Assembly (NCBI RefSeq): GCF_000308415.1
Contig: NZ_BAFS01000040.1
Span: 1 to 55,744 of the forward strand
Source of the DNA: Nocardia asiatica NBRC 100129
GTDB lineage: Bacteria; Actinomycetota; Actinomycetes; Mycobacteriales; Mycobacteriaceae
DNA length: 55,744 bases
Reading direction: 5' to 3'
Positions 43,486 to 51,370 of the stretch are shown here, one piece after another. The notes beneath the pieces were generated by a model, which was not told where the DNA came from, did no database searches, and worked only from the letters and a program-made list of their open reading frames with translations. Each line of letters starts with the position of its first letter. Within the stretch, counting starts at the first letter, position 1. A program made the translations under genes and the position numbers.

Positions 43486-43748
43486 TCACACCGACGAAGG
43501 GCATTGCCCCTGACCGCGCTCTTCTCGCTGTCGGTGCCCAGATCGCCATGCAACTGGACCAGCCGCTCACCGTCAGCCAGACCTGGTCGCGACTGCGCGA
43601 GTGGCGTCGACGGAACGGCCATTCGGCTCCGCTGTCGTTCGGCTGGTTCGTCCTGGCATTGGACGTCCTGCATGCACTTGGTTCGGTAGATCTGGACGAT
43701 GACCTGATCACGAGGAGGGCCGCCCATGCTGCGCCTGCTGAGCGCTGA
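43482..43748 (+). CDS. ABC-3C middle component (MC6-like)
   Basis: 88 residues. The pattern MITPTKGIAPDRALLAVGAQIAMQL, then TVSQTWSRLREW and PLSFGWFVLALDVLHALGSVDLDDDLI, is the compact helical middle component of ABC-three-component systems, which links the ATPase to the effector. It overlaps the upstream gene by 4 bases (ATGA) and the downstream ATPase by 23 bases. Confidence 0.78.
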   Translation: MITPTKGIAPDRALLAVGAQIAMQLDQPLTVSQTWSRLREWRRRNGHSAPLSFGWFVLALDVLHALGSVDLDDDLITRRAAHAAPAER

Positions 43749-45549
43749 CGACGAGCGGTTCAAGACGATTATCTTCAAGTCGGGGCTCAACCTGCTGGTA
43801 GCGGAGAAGACCGCGACCTCGCAATCTACCGATAGTCGTAACGGCGCAGGCAAGTCCAGCATGATCGAGCTGCTGCACTTCCTGTTGGGTGCGCGTGCTG
43901 ACAATAAGCACTTGGCCGCTCGAAAGGAACTTCGTCGCACTACTTTCACCCTTGCCCTGGACTGGCCAGACATGAAAGAGCAGCTACGAGTCAGCCGAAC
44001 CGGTAGAGACGTCGGCGAAGTCACACTTTTTCCTGCAGTGCGCGCGCGGACACCTACACCCGGCCTGGGAACCTCTGCGGAATCACCCGAACTCGAGTTG
44101 CCCTTTTTCGTCGAACAGATGGTGCCGACCCGTATCGAGACCGCTCAGCCGCAGACGGTGTCGCTTGCTGAGTGGCAGACGCTTATCGAGCACAAACTAT
44201 TCGGACTCAGCGGCGAGTATCCGGGTGTCAGTGGTCGGGCATTGCTGTCGTTTCTCATCCGTAGGGTCGGCGATCACGGGTTCAACGAAGCTATACGCAG
44301 CTTCGCGCGCCAGCCCGAAGCCAAGGCCACGCCCAACCTCGCTTATCTCCTTGGGCTCGATTCCACCCTCGCCGCTCGATACCAGGACATCGCGGCTAAA
44401 AAGGCCACCCGAGACCAATTGAGAAAGGCGGTGAACGACCCGGTTTGGGGACAAGTGGTCGGTAAGCCCGCCGATCTTCGCGGTGAGATCGCCGTTCAGA
44501 ATAAGAAGATCAGTGACCTTCGACGTCAGTTGCAGTCGTTCCGGGTGGTGCCGCAGTACGAGGAACTCAAGGAACGCGCTGATGAACTGACACGCCGGAT
44601 TCGGGAACTCGGTACACAGGACGTCATCGATCGGAGGAACCTCGATCACCTCGAACAAGCTGTCGAAGAAACGGTGGATCCAGAGGTTCGCTACCTAGAA
44701 CAGGTCTATCAGGAACTGGGCGTGACTCTGCCAGGTCAGGCACTGCGTCGATTCGACGAGGTTCGAGCCTTCCATGCCGCGGTTGTCCGAAATCGGCGCA
44801 CTTATCTGGAAAGCGAAATAGAGGCAACTCGCAAAGCGCTGGCGGAGCGCAAGGCAGAGCGTGCTCGCCTGGACGAGGAACAAAGCAGGATCTTGCGGGA
44901 GTTGAGCGAAGGCGGCGCCTTAGAGGTTCTCACCACTCTCCAGAAGGCATTGGCTCAGGAGGAATCGAAACTGGGGGCGTTGCAACACCGTCTGAAGTCA
45001 GCCGAGACAGTGGAGGCAAGCAGCAGAGAGATCGAGGCATCCCGGGTCGCACTCCGTGAGGAAGTTGCCGTCGATCTGGAAGAACGTCAACAACAGATCA
45101 ATCGGGCGACTGAACTCTTTCACGAATTGGCCAGCAGGCTCTACGGTCGCGACAGGACCGCCTACCTTTCGGTCGAAGCCGGACCGAACAGCTTGAAAAT
45201 TGCACCAAAGATTCATAGCGATAACAGCGCAGGGATCAACAAGATGTCGATCTTCTGCTTCGACCTAACCATGGCGGCGATCGCCCACCGCGACGGCCGC
45301 GCGCCGGACTTTCTGGTGCACGATAGTCACATTTTCGATGGGGTGGACGACCGTCAACTCAGCCGAGCACTCGAGGCCGCAGCCGACCTCACCGAAGCGG
45401 AAGGCATGCAATACATCGCGACGATCAACGAGGATGATTTATCGAAAGCCCGGAACCTCGGCTTCGATCCAGAGCCGTTCATCATTCAGCCTCGATTGAC
45501 CGACGCTTACGACAGTGGTGGACTGTTCGGATTCCGTTTCGAGCGCTGA
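43726..45549 (+). CDS. ABC-3C ATPase with DUF2326 domain
   Basis: 607 residues. Walker A is NGAGKSS near residue 40 after an SMC/Rad50-like N-terminus (FKSGLNLLVAEKTA). The middle (about 260-480) is a long heptad-rich coiled coil (ISDLRRQLQSF, ERADELTRRIREL, EIEATRKALAERKAERARLDEEQ). The DUF2326 C-terminus carries AGINKMSIFCFDLTMAA and the Walker-B-like DFLVHDSHIFDGVDDRQL. Family knowledge: such ATPases are the NTP-driven sensors of ABC-three-component conflict systems. ATG 43726 has GAGGAGG about 7 bases upstream. Codon use is less GC-biased than in the neighbouring ribosomal genes, in line with transfer. Confidence 0.88.
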   Translation: MLRLLSADDERFKTIIFKSGLNLLVAEKTATSQSTDSRNGAGKSSMIELLHFLLGARADNKHLAARKELRRTTFTLALDWPDMKEQLRVSRTGRDVGEVTLFPAVRARTPTPGLGTSAESPELELPFFVEQMVPTRIETAQPQTVSLAEWQTLIEHKLFGLSGEYPGVSGRALLSFLIRRVGDHGFNEAIRSFARQPEAKATPNLAYLLGLDSTLAARYQDIAAKKATRDQLRKAVNDPVWGQVVGKPADLRGEIAVQNKKISDLRRQLQSFRVVPQYEELKERADELTRRIRELGTQDVIDRRNLDHLEQAVEETVDPEVRYLEQVYQELGVTLPGQALRRFDEVRAFHAAVVRNRRTYLESEIEATRKALAERKAERARLDEEQSRILRELSEGGALEVLTTLQKALAQEESKLGALQHRLKSAETVEASSREIEASRVALREEVAVDLEERQQQINRATELFHELASRLYGRDRTAYLSVEAGPNSLKIAPKIHSDNSAGINKMSIFCFDLTMAAIAHRDGRAPDFLVHDSHIFDGVDDRQLSRALEAAADLTEAEGMQYIATINEDDLSKARNLGFDPEPFIIQPRLTDAYDSGGLFGFRFER

Positions 45550-45626
45550 GAGAAAGGATCGACGCTGCGTCAGCGCTTCGCGACAGTTTCCTGTATATCT
45601 TCGCGGAGCTCTCCGAATGCGGATCG

Positions 45627-46843
45627 ATGGCGGGCGTGGACGAGAACGGCCAGGAGTGGGCGCGTTCGTACAACACGTCTGCCTATGGGGCTGTGGGTTT
45701 CTTCCGGGATGTCCACTCCACCCTGTACGCATATGGCAGCGCCCTCAACGACATCGGCTTCACTCATGCCCAGGCCGACGCGACCGTCAAGGGCGCGCCG
45801 CCACCGGACCGGCCCACCGACCCGGGCATGCCGGTTTTCCGGCCGTTCTCGGTCCCCGCCTCCGCGGGCGGCCCTGGTCAGGGCATCGTGGACAAGGGCA
45901 TCAACATAATCAGCCACATCGGCATACCTGTTCCTGACGGCGACACCGGAAAACTCGCGAAGGCCGCCGACGCGTGGGACCGTCTCGGCACGATCTACCA
46001 GAACACGAACGCCCGCGACAAGATCACGATCGCGGCGAGCTTGTTCGACAGCGTCACCGCAGACGACGCGGACTACATCCGGGACGACCTCAAATCCCTT
46101 GCGAACTCGATCGATCAGCTGCTGACCGCGTGCACGCAGATCAGCCAGTCCTGCCTCGCGTACAAGGACGCGCTGTCGGAACTCCGCGACGAGATCAAGG
46201 GTTTCCTGAGATCCCTGGCCCAGGATCTCGCCATCGACGCCGCGATCACCATCGGCCTTTCGCTGATCAGCTTCGGTGCCGGAGCGGTCACCGCAGGCAA
46301 GGCTCTGGTCACGGTGCAGAAATGGGCGGGAAAGATCAAAGACGGCATCATCGCCTGGCGAGGGCGCAAGGCATTACAGATCGCCGGTATCGGCCAAGAG
46401 GCGAAGGACGCCACTGTCAAGGCCAGAAAGGTGGTCACCGACCTACGTGATCGACTACGCGGCAAACGCGCCGCTGACGCGACCAATGCTCCCAAATCGC
46501 CGTCCAAGGCGATTGTAGACGAAAAGAAGTACGAGTATCTCTTCGGTAGGGCGGCAGAAGATGCGCACAACTCGCCTAGATCGTTGCAGAATCAATCGCA
46601 ATTGAACCGGGTGGGCGTTTTCGACAACCAGGCTGGAAGGAATCTGCTCAATAGTCATTTCGACGAAGTCGTCCGCACGGACAGTAATATCGCAAGAACT
46701 TCTCGAATGATTATGGAGAATTCCAAGTGCGGGAGTCGCTGTTCGTCGGTCCGAACGGTATTCTGAAGTTTGAAACAACATGGCAAGTGACGCCGGAAGG
46801 CCTACGCTTGACAACTGTGATTCCAAAGGGTGGAGGAGCGTAG
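45627..46843 (+). pseudogene. Broken ESX-type polymorphic toxin gene
   Basis: An actinobacterial secreted toxin: WXG-like N-terminal region (GVDENGQEWARSYNTSAYGA), middle segment IPVPDGDTGKLAKAADAWDRL typical of ESX-exported toxins, hydrophobic helices near residue 210, and a C-terminal domain starting KYEYLFGRAAEDAHNSPRS. The open frame ends at 46766 with nonsense (SRMIMENSKCGSRCSSVRTVF). From about 46695 the +2-shifted frame reads NFSNDYGEFQVRESLFVGPN, then GILKFETTWQVTPEGLRLTT, and ends at a TAG at 46841-46843, one base before the immunity gene ATG. A one-base loss in an A-run (AGAAAC to AGAAC) explains this. At the 5' end, protein-like sequence in frame (RDSFLYIFAELSECGS) precedes the ATG without a start codon, so the N-terminus also looks cut, against the ABC-3C gene. 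Confidence 0.75.
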
Positions 46844-47188
46844 ATGGCCGAGTATGAGTTCATTGAGCCGGATGAGTCAGAGTTTTTGGAGGCGTTCGGG
46901 GCCGAACGTGTAGCCGTCCCCGGGGCTGCTGCTTCCTTTGTGGTCGGTATCTACTCCGATGATCGGAACAAACTGGAACTATCATACGACGTAATAGCGC
47001 GATCCGCGCGGGTGCGCTGGTTGCAGGACTCGATGGTCGTGGTGGATATCTTCCGGGAGCAGGTGAATCGAATTGCGGTCGACCACGGCGGAATTGTCAA
47101 GATATCGACCAGCGGAATCGATCTGTCGGGCGAATTAGCTATAGAAGTGTATCCGATCCGAATCAGAGATGTGTCGTTGACCCGGTGA
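46844..47188 (+). CDS. Probable immunity protein for the adjacent toxin
   Basis: A 114-residue cytosolic, acidic protein (MAEYEFIEPDESEFLEAFG, then VVGIYSDDRNKLELSYDVIARSARV). Its ATG directly follows the ancestral stop codon of the toxin gene, the standard toxin-immunity order, and GGAGGAG precedes it. No known immunity family is recognised. The frame is intact although the toxin frame is broken. Confidence 0.65.
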   Translation: MAEYEFIEPDESEFLEAFGAERVAVPGAAASFVVGIYSDDRNKLELSYDVIARSARVRWLQDSMVVVDIFREQVNRIAVDHGGIVKISTSGIDLSGELAIEVYPIRIRDVSLTR

Positions 47189-47194
47189 ATCTAC

Positions 47195-47285
47195 GCGTGT
47201 ATCCGGCCGCGTGCGGGTGGATGCGCAGCGTGATGTTCGGCCGGGTGCTGACATCGGCCAGGTAGCGATGTTGTGACCATGCCTC
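47195..47285 (-). pseudogene. Remnant of a DUF5753-type regulator
   Basis: A minus-strand stretch reads AWSQHRYLADVSTRPNITLR and IHPHAAGYTR, which resembles the conserved core of DUF5753 (QLxxLAExSxRPNVTLRVLPFxAG), the C-terminal domain of actinobacterial XRE regulators. Neither the HTH domain nor the rest of DUF5753 is present. A gene fragment only. Confidence 0.5.
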
Positions 47286-47316
47286 GAAGTGCTGCGAATC
47301 GTCAGGTGGGACAGGC

Positions 47317-47646
47317 CTACGCCGCACTGGTGTGCGGTGTGAAACTGACGCGTGCGTCGTCGGCATCGATAGCGATGTTCAGCGAAGCGTCCAGGGCTTG
47401 TGCCAGCTTTGTCAGTAGCGGCAGAGTGGGGACGGCGTCGGATCCCTCGATCCTCGAGATCTTCGCTTGCGTCAGTCCCGCCCGGGCGGCGAGTTCGGCT
47501 TGGGTGAGTCCGAGTTCGGTGCGACGGTTGTAGACCGCGGCGGCGAGCTCCATGGCCAGCCGGATCTCATGACGCACTTCGCTGACGGCCTCGGGCTCGG
47601 TCAGTCCCTTGTCCCTACTCGTCTTCCATCGGCTATGGGGCATCAC
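47317..47646 (-). CDS. XRE-family antitoxin (HigA-like)
   Basis: A 109-residue protein. The HTH is LAAAVYNRRTELGLTQAELAARAGLTQAKISRIEG, followed by PTLPLLTKLAQALDASLNIAI. It starts within the stop of the upstream toxin gene (ATGA overlap at 47643-47646), the toxin-first order of HigBA-type modules. It would neutralise the toxin and repress the operon through the palindrome at 48034. Confidence 0.86.
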   Translation of the reverse strand: MMPHSRWKTSRDKGLTEPEAVSEVRHEIRLAMELAAAVYNRRTELGLTQAELAARAGLTQAKISRIEGSDAVPTLPLLTKLAQALDASLNIAIDADDARVSFTPHTSAA

Positions 47647-48020
47647 AGCTCTCCCTTCTCAATAGTGCGCAGGAACTCCTCATGGGCGGGGCCGTGTTCG
47701 GCCTCGCATATTCTTCGCATCTCGATAGCGCGCTTGACCTCGGCGTCCTCGCGGTCCTTGGTCTTACGGAAGGTTGTCAGCAAGACGATCGTGCGGTCGG
47801 AGCGGAACCAGTACGTGATCCGCGTGGCGGCGCCGTCCAGCGTGGGGCGAAGTTCGCGCACACCTTCGCCCAGGTAGCGGGAGAAGGGTTCGTTGAGTGT
47901 GGTGGCGCGTTCGGCGAGTAGCGCCACGTACGCTTCGACCTTCAGGAAGTGCTTGGCTGGGAGCGATTCCAGCCAAGCCCGCACCTCTGGCTCGATCTCA
48001 ATCGAATAGAGCGACTCCAC
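47643..48020 (-). CDS. RelE/HigB-like toxin (Gp49/DUF891 type)
   Basis: A 125-residue protein from GTG 48020. EVRAWLESLPAKHFLKVEAYVALLAERATTLNEPFSRYLGEGVRELRPTLDGAATRITYWFRSDRTIVLLTTFRKTKDREDAEVKRA follows the phage-derived Gp49-like/HigB pattern (LxxGLxELR... R[IL]xYxF... L.xFxKKTxxxPxxEIxxA). Such toxins cleave mRNA on the ribosome. A TATAGA-like -10 lies about 10 bases before the GTG, so the message may be nearly leaderless. Overlaps the antitoxin start by 4 bases. Confidence 0.85.
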   Translation of the reverse strand: MESLYSIEIEPEVRAWLESLPAKHFLKVEAYVALLAERATTLNEPFSRYLGEGVRELRPTLDGAATRITYWFRSDRTIVLLTTFRKTKDREDAEVKRAIEMRRICEAEHGPAHEEFLRTIEKGEL

Positions 48021-48029
48021 TTCAACAGT

Positions 48030-48239
48030 CTATATGTCGTTGACGACATGTCTGGGTGCTCGGGAGCCGCTCGTCAGCGCGGAAGTGAACGCTTGATGCT
48101 CGGCAGGACCCCGTCGTAGCCAGACGACACGCCCGTCCCACAGTTCGATCTGCCCGGCGATCTCTTCGGGCAGTTGCTCGAGTTCCTCCCACGTCATGTA
48201 CTCGGGGAGATCGGGACGTTCGCCGCGCGGACCTGGCAT
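48030..48239 (-). pseudogene. Truncated Uma2-family nuclease gene
   Basis: The N-terminus matches actinobacterial Uma2 proteins: LPEYMTWEELEQLPEEIAGQ, then IELWDGRVVWLRRGPAEHQAFTSAL. After about 55 residues the sequence turns unrelated and stops. Uma2 proteins are about 180 residues, so the PD-(D/E)XK catalytic part is missing. The truncated 3' end merges with the promoter region of the HigBA-like pair. Confidence 0.75.
48034..48049. promoter_or_regulatory. Palindromic operator of the HigBA-like module
   Basis: ATGTCGTTGACGACAT: 7-bp arms (ATGTCGT/ACGACAT) with a 2-base centre, located 14 bases upstream of the toxin GTG and overlapping a TATAGA-like -10 element on the minus strand. It is well placed for autorepression by the XRE antitoxin. 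Confidence 0.65.
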
Positions 48240-48317
48240 GGCGTCATGTTAGCTCGGTCACGGGCTGTTTCCGCTGGTCATGAGTCCAGTGCGGCGGGCA
48301 CCTCACCGACCCCGATT

Positions 48318-48345
48318 TTGCCGTGGTGAACCGCTTGCCTACACT
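48318..48345 (+). promoter_or_regulatory. Probable promoter of rpsH-rplF-rplR-rpsE-rpmD-rplO
   Basis: TTGCCG (48318-48323), 16-base spacer, TACACT (48340-48345), then AGAGCGGTTGCCTG. It leaves a leader of about 170 bases before rpsH without a convincing gene. It shares TACACT-N5-GGTTGCCTG with the rplN promoter. Confidence 0.62.
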
Positions 48346-48522
48346 AGAGCGGTTGCCTGGGCACCTCCATGTCCGCATGCGTGCGCTCGGGCGATCGAAC
48401 CTCCTCCGGTCGGCAAGTGCCGGCCGGACCATCCGAATTGTCGTAGGCCCACCGCTGGGCATGCCGATGTGCATGGCGGCGCTGTATGGGAACCGCGGCG
48501 AGAAAGGTGTCTAGGTCGAACC

Positions 48523-48921
48523 ATGACCATGACTGATCCGATCGCAGACTTCCTGACACGTCTGCGCAACGCCAACTCGGCGTACCACGATCAGGTGAAG
48601 GCTCCGCACTCGAAGCTCAAGGCGAACATCGCCGAGATCCTCAAGCGCGAGGGCTACATCGCCGACTACCGGACCGAGGACGCACAGGTGGGCAAGACGC
48701 TCATCGTCGACCTCAAGTACGGCCCGAGCCGTGAGCGCAGCCTCGCCGGCGTGCGCCGTGTCTCCAAGCCCGGTCTGCGCGTGTACGCGAAATCCACCAA
48801 CCTGCCCAAGGTGCTCGGCGGCCTCGGCGTGGCGATCATCTCCACGTCCTCCGGCCTGCTGACCGACAAGCAGGCGGCCAAGCAGGGCGTGGGCGGCGAA
48901 GTCCTCGCTTACGTCTGGTAA
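48523..48921 (+). CDS. rpsH: 30S ribosomal protein S8 (uS8)
   Basis: 132 residues, standard length. [18 protein letters not shown], the start of nearly all S8 proteins, fixes the start at 48523. The C-terminal [17 protein letters not shown] and GGEVLAYVW complete it. It binds the central domain of 16S rRNA and, in many bacteria, its own mRNA as the spc operon autoregulator. It is first of its transcription unit here. A longer frame upstream is leader sequence. Confidence 0.97.
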   Translation: MTMTDPIADFLTRLRNANSAYHDQVKAPHSKLKANIAEILKREGYIADYRTEDAQVGKTLIVDLKYGPSRERSLAGVRRVSKPGLRVYAKSTNLPKVLGGLGVAIISTSSGLLTDKQAAKQGVGGEVLAYVW

Positions 48922-48934
48922 GGGGAGCAGGACA

Positions 48935-49474
48935 ATGTCGCGTATTGGTAAGAAGCCCATCGCCCTCCCGGCCGGTGTGGATGTGACCATCGACGGCCAG
49001 GACATCTCGGTGAAGGGGCCCAAGGGCACCCTGTCGCTCACCGTCGCCGAGCCGATCACCGTCGTCAAGGGCGAGGACGGCCAGCTCGAGGTCGCCCGTC
49101 CGGACGACGAGCGCCGCAGCCGCGCGCTGCACGGCCTGACCCGCACCCTCGTGTCGAACATGGTTGTCGGTGTGACCCAGGGCTACGAGAAGAAGATGGA
49201 AATCTTCGGCGTCGGCTACCGCGTCGCGCTCAAGGGCCAGAACCTCGAGTTCGCCCTGGGCTACAGCCACCCGGTGCCGATCGAGGCGCCCGAGGGCATC
49301 ACCTTCGCGGTGGAATCGCCCACCAAGTTCTCCGTGTCCGGAATCGACAAGCAGAAGGTCGGCCAGATTTCGGCGGTCATCCACGGCCTGCGCAAGCCCG
49401 ACCCGTACAAGGGCAAGGGCATCCGCTACGCCGGCGAGGTCGTTCGCCGCAAGGTCGGAAAGACGGGTAAGTGA
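48935..49474 (+). CDS. rplF: 50S ribosomal protein L6 (uL6)
   Basis: 179 residues. [56 protein letters not shown] and [14 protein letters not shown] are canonical. GGGGAG lies about 8 bases before the ATG. It binds near the sarcin-ricin loop of 23S rRNA. Its stop lies 2 bases before rplR. Confidence 0.97.
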   Translation: MSRIGKKPIALPAGVDVTIDGQDISVKGPKGTLSLTVAEPITVVKGEDGQLEVARPDDERRSRALHGLTRTLVSNMVVGVTQGYEKKMEIFGVGYRVALKGQNLEFALGYSHPVPIEAPEGITFAVESPTKFSVSGIDKQKVGQISAVIHGLRKPDPYKGKGIRYAGEVVRRKVGKTGK

Positions 49475-49476
49475 TC

Positions 49477-49884
49477 ATGGCGCAAACCGAAAACCAGAAG
49501 GCCAAGCGCATCCCCCTGGGCAAGGACGTGTCGACGCAGCGTCGCCTGTCCAAGACGCGCCGTCATTTCCGCCTGCGCAAGAAGGTGGCGGGTACCACCG
49601 AGCGTCCGCGCCTGGTGGTCAACCGCTCCTCGCGGCACCTGCACGCGCAGCTGGTGGACGACTCGGTCGGCAAGACCGTCGCCGCCGCCTCGACCATCGA
49701 GGCCGACGTGCGCGCGCTGGACGGCGACAAGTCCGCCAAGAGCAAGAAGGTCGGCGCTCTGCTCGCGGAGCGGGCGAAGGCCGCCGGTGTCGAGGCCGTC
49801 GTGTTCGACCGTGGTGGGCACGACTACCACGGCCGGATCGCCGCACTGGCCGATGCCGCTCGCGAAGGTGGGTTGAAATTCTGA
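49477..49884 (+). CDS. rplR: 50S ribosomal protein L18 (uL18)
   Basis: 135 residues from ATG 49477 ([20 protein letters not shown]). [35 protein letters not shown] and [26 protein letters not shown] are typical. It binds 5S rRNA with L5. An upstream in-frame GTG at 49471 would overlap the rplF stop and is less likely. Confidence 0.97.
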   Translation: MAQTENQKAKRIPLGKDVSTQRRLSKTRRHFRLRKKVAGTTERPRLVVNRSSRHLHAQLVDDSVGKTVAAASTIEADVRALDGDKSAKSKKVGALLAERAKAAGVEAVVFDRGGHDYHGRIAALADAAREGGLKF

Positions 49885-49915
49885 TGATCGACAACATGAA
49901 CGGAAGGAACGTCTG

Positions 49916-50575
49916 ATGCCGGGACGTCAGAGGCGTGACGGCGGAAACGGACCCGCCGGACAGAATGGCAGCGCCCCCGAGGGCGGCCGCGGCGACCGTC
50001 GCGGTGGTGGCGACCGCCGGGGCGGCGGCGACCGTCGCGACAGCGCCGCCGAGAAGAACCAGCTCGAGCGCGTCGTCGCGATCAACCGCGTCTCCAAGGT
50101 CGTGAAGGGTGGTCGGCGCTTCAGCTTCACCGCCCTGGTGATCGTCGGCGACGGCAACGGCCTGGTCGGCGTCGGCTACGGCAAGGCCAAGGAAGTTCCC
50201 GCGGCCATCCAGAAGGGCGTCGAAGAGGCTCGCAAGAACTTCTTCCGCGTCCCGATGATCGGCTCCACCATCACGCACCCCGTTCAGGGTGAGGCGGCCG
50301 CCGGTGTGGTCATGCTGCGCCCGGCCTCGCCGGGTACCGGTGTGATCGCCGGTGGCGCGGCTCGTGCCGTGCTGGAATGCGCCGGTATCCACGACATTCT
50401 GGCGAAGTCGCTGGGTAGCGACAACGCCATCAACGTCGTGCACGCGACTGTCACTGCCCTCAAGCAGCTGCAGCGTCCGGAAGAGGTCGCGGCTCGCCGT
50501 GGCCTGCCGCTCGAGGACGTCGCCCCTGCCGGCATGCTGCGTGCGCGCGCTCAGGCTGCCGGAGGTGTCAAGTAA
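49916..50575 (+). CDS. rpsE: 30S ribosomal protein S5 (uS5)
   Basis: 219 residues. The core starts at [46 protein letters not shown] and is standard, ending in the actinobacterial tail. The first 45 residues are an Arg/Gly/Asp-rich extension with near-repeats ([18 protein letters not shown]). S5 helps decoding accuracy and mRNA unwinding at the ribosome entry. Its stop overlaps the rpmD start by one base (TAATG). Confidence 0.96.
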   Translation: MPGRQRRDGGNGPAGQNGSAPEGGRGDRRGGGDRRGGGDRRDSAAEKNQLERVVAINRVSKVVKGGRRFSFTALVIVGDGNGLVGVGYGKAKEVPAAIQKGVEEARKNFFRVPMIGSTITHPVQGEAAAGVVMLRPASPGTGVIAGGAARAVLECAGIHDILAKSLGSDNAINVVHATVTALKQLQRPEEVAARRGLPLEDVAPAGMLRARAQAAGGVK

Positions 50576-50754
50576 TGGCAGATCTCAAGGTGACCCAGAT
50601 CAAGAGTTCGATCGGCGCCAAGAAGAATCAGCGGGACAGCCTTCGGACCCTGGGTCTGCGCGGTATCCGCAAGACCGTGGTCCGCGAGGACAACCCCCAG
50701 AACCGCGGGCTGATCAACGTCGTGCGCCACCTCGTGACCGTTGAGGAGGTCTGA
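50575..50754 (+). CDS. rpmD: 50S ribosomal protein L30 (uL30)
   Basis: A 59-residue protein. [40 protein letters not shown] and [16 protein letters not shown] match uL30 along the whole length. The start overlaps the rpsE stop by one base (TAATG) and the stop lies one base before rplO. Confidence 0.96.
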   Translation: MADLKVTQIKSSIGAKKNQRDSLRTLGLRGIRKTVVREDNPQNRGLINVVRHLVTVEEV

Positions 50755-50755
50755 C

Positions 50756-51199
50756 ATGACCATCAAGTTGCACCACCTGCGTCCGGCTCCCGGCGCCAAG
50801 ACCGAGAAGACCCGCGTGGGTCGCGGTGAGGGCTCCAAGGGCAAGACCGCGGGCCGTGGTACCAAGGGCACCAAGGCGCGCAAGAACGTGCCTGCCGCCT
50901 TCGAGGGCGGGCAGATGCCGCTGCACATGCGGCTGCCCAAGCTCAAGGGCTTCACGAACCCGTTCCGCACGGAATACCAGGTCGTGAACGTCGGCGCCAT
51001 CGCCAAGCTGTTCCCCGAGGGCGGCGAGGTCGGCAAGGCCGAGCTCGTGGCGGCCGGCGCGGTTCGCAAGAACCAGCTGGTCAAGGTCCTCGGCGATGGT
51101 GAGATCGGCGTCGCGGTCCAGGTGACCGTGGACAAGGTCACCGGCTCGGCGAAGGAGAAGATCACCGCCGCCGGTGGCACCGTCACCGAGCTGGGCTGA
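50756..51199 (+). CDS. rplO: 50S ribosomal protein L15 (uL15)
   Basis: 147 residues from ATG 50756 ([20 protein letters not shown]). The basic loop [22 protein letters not shown] and [19 protein letters not shown] are family hallmarks. GAGGAGG lies about 7 bases upstream, inside the rpmD 3' end. It is a late-assembly protein of the large subunit. A hairpin follows. Confidence 0.97.
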   Translation: MTIKLHHLRPAPGAKTEKTRVGRGEGSKGKTAGRGTKGTKARKNVPAAFEGGQMPLHMRLPKLKGFTNPFRTEYQVVNVGAIAKLFPEGGEVGKAELVAAGAVRKNQLVKVLGDGEIGVAVQVTVDKVTGSAKEKITAAGGTVTELG

Positions 51200-51218
51200 C
51201 GGTACTCTGCATTACAGC

Positions 51219-51250
51219 GGCACCGGACGAGTGAAGGCTCGTCCGGTGCC
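51219..51250 (+). terminator. Hairpin after rplO
   Basis: A perfect 13-bp stem (51219-51231 with 51238-51250, arm GGCACCGGACGAG), 6-base loop, no U-run. It probably ends or attenuates transcription before secY, which lies 120 bases further on and may have its own promoter. Confidence 0.72.
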
Positions 51251-51370
51251 ACTGTTAGAGTTCAATAGTTGTCTGCCAAGCCTCGTCGTGGTTTTCGGCG
51301 TCCCTTCTGTGTCGAGCAGGGACATCGCTGAACATCCATGTCATGACCATGTCGTTCGCCAGGAGGATCA

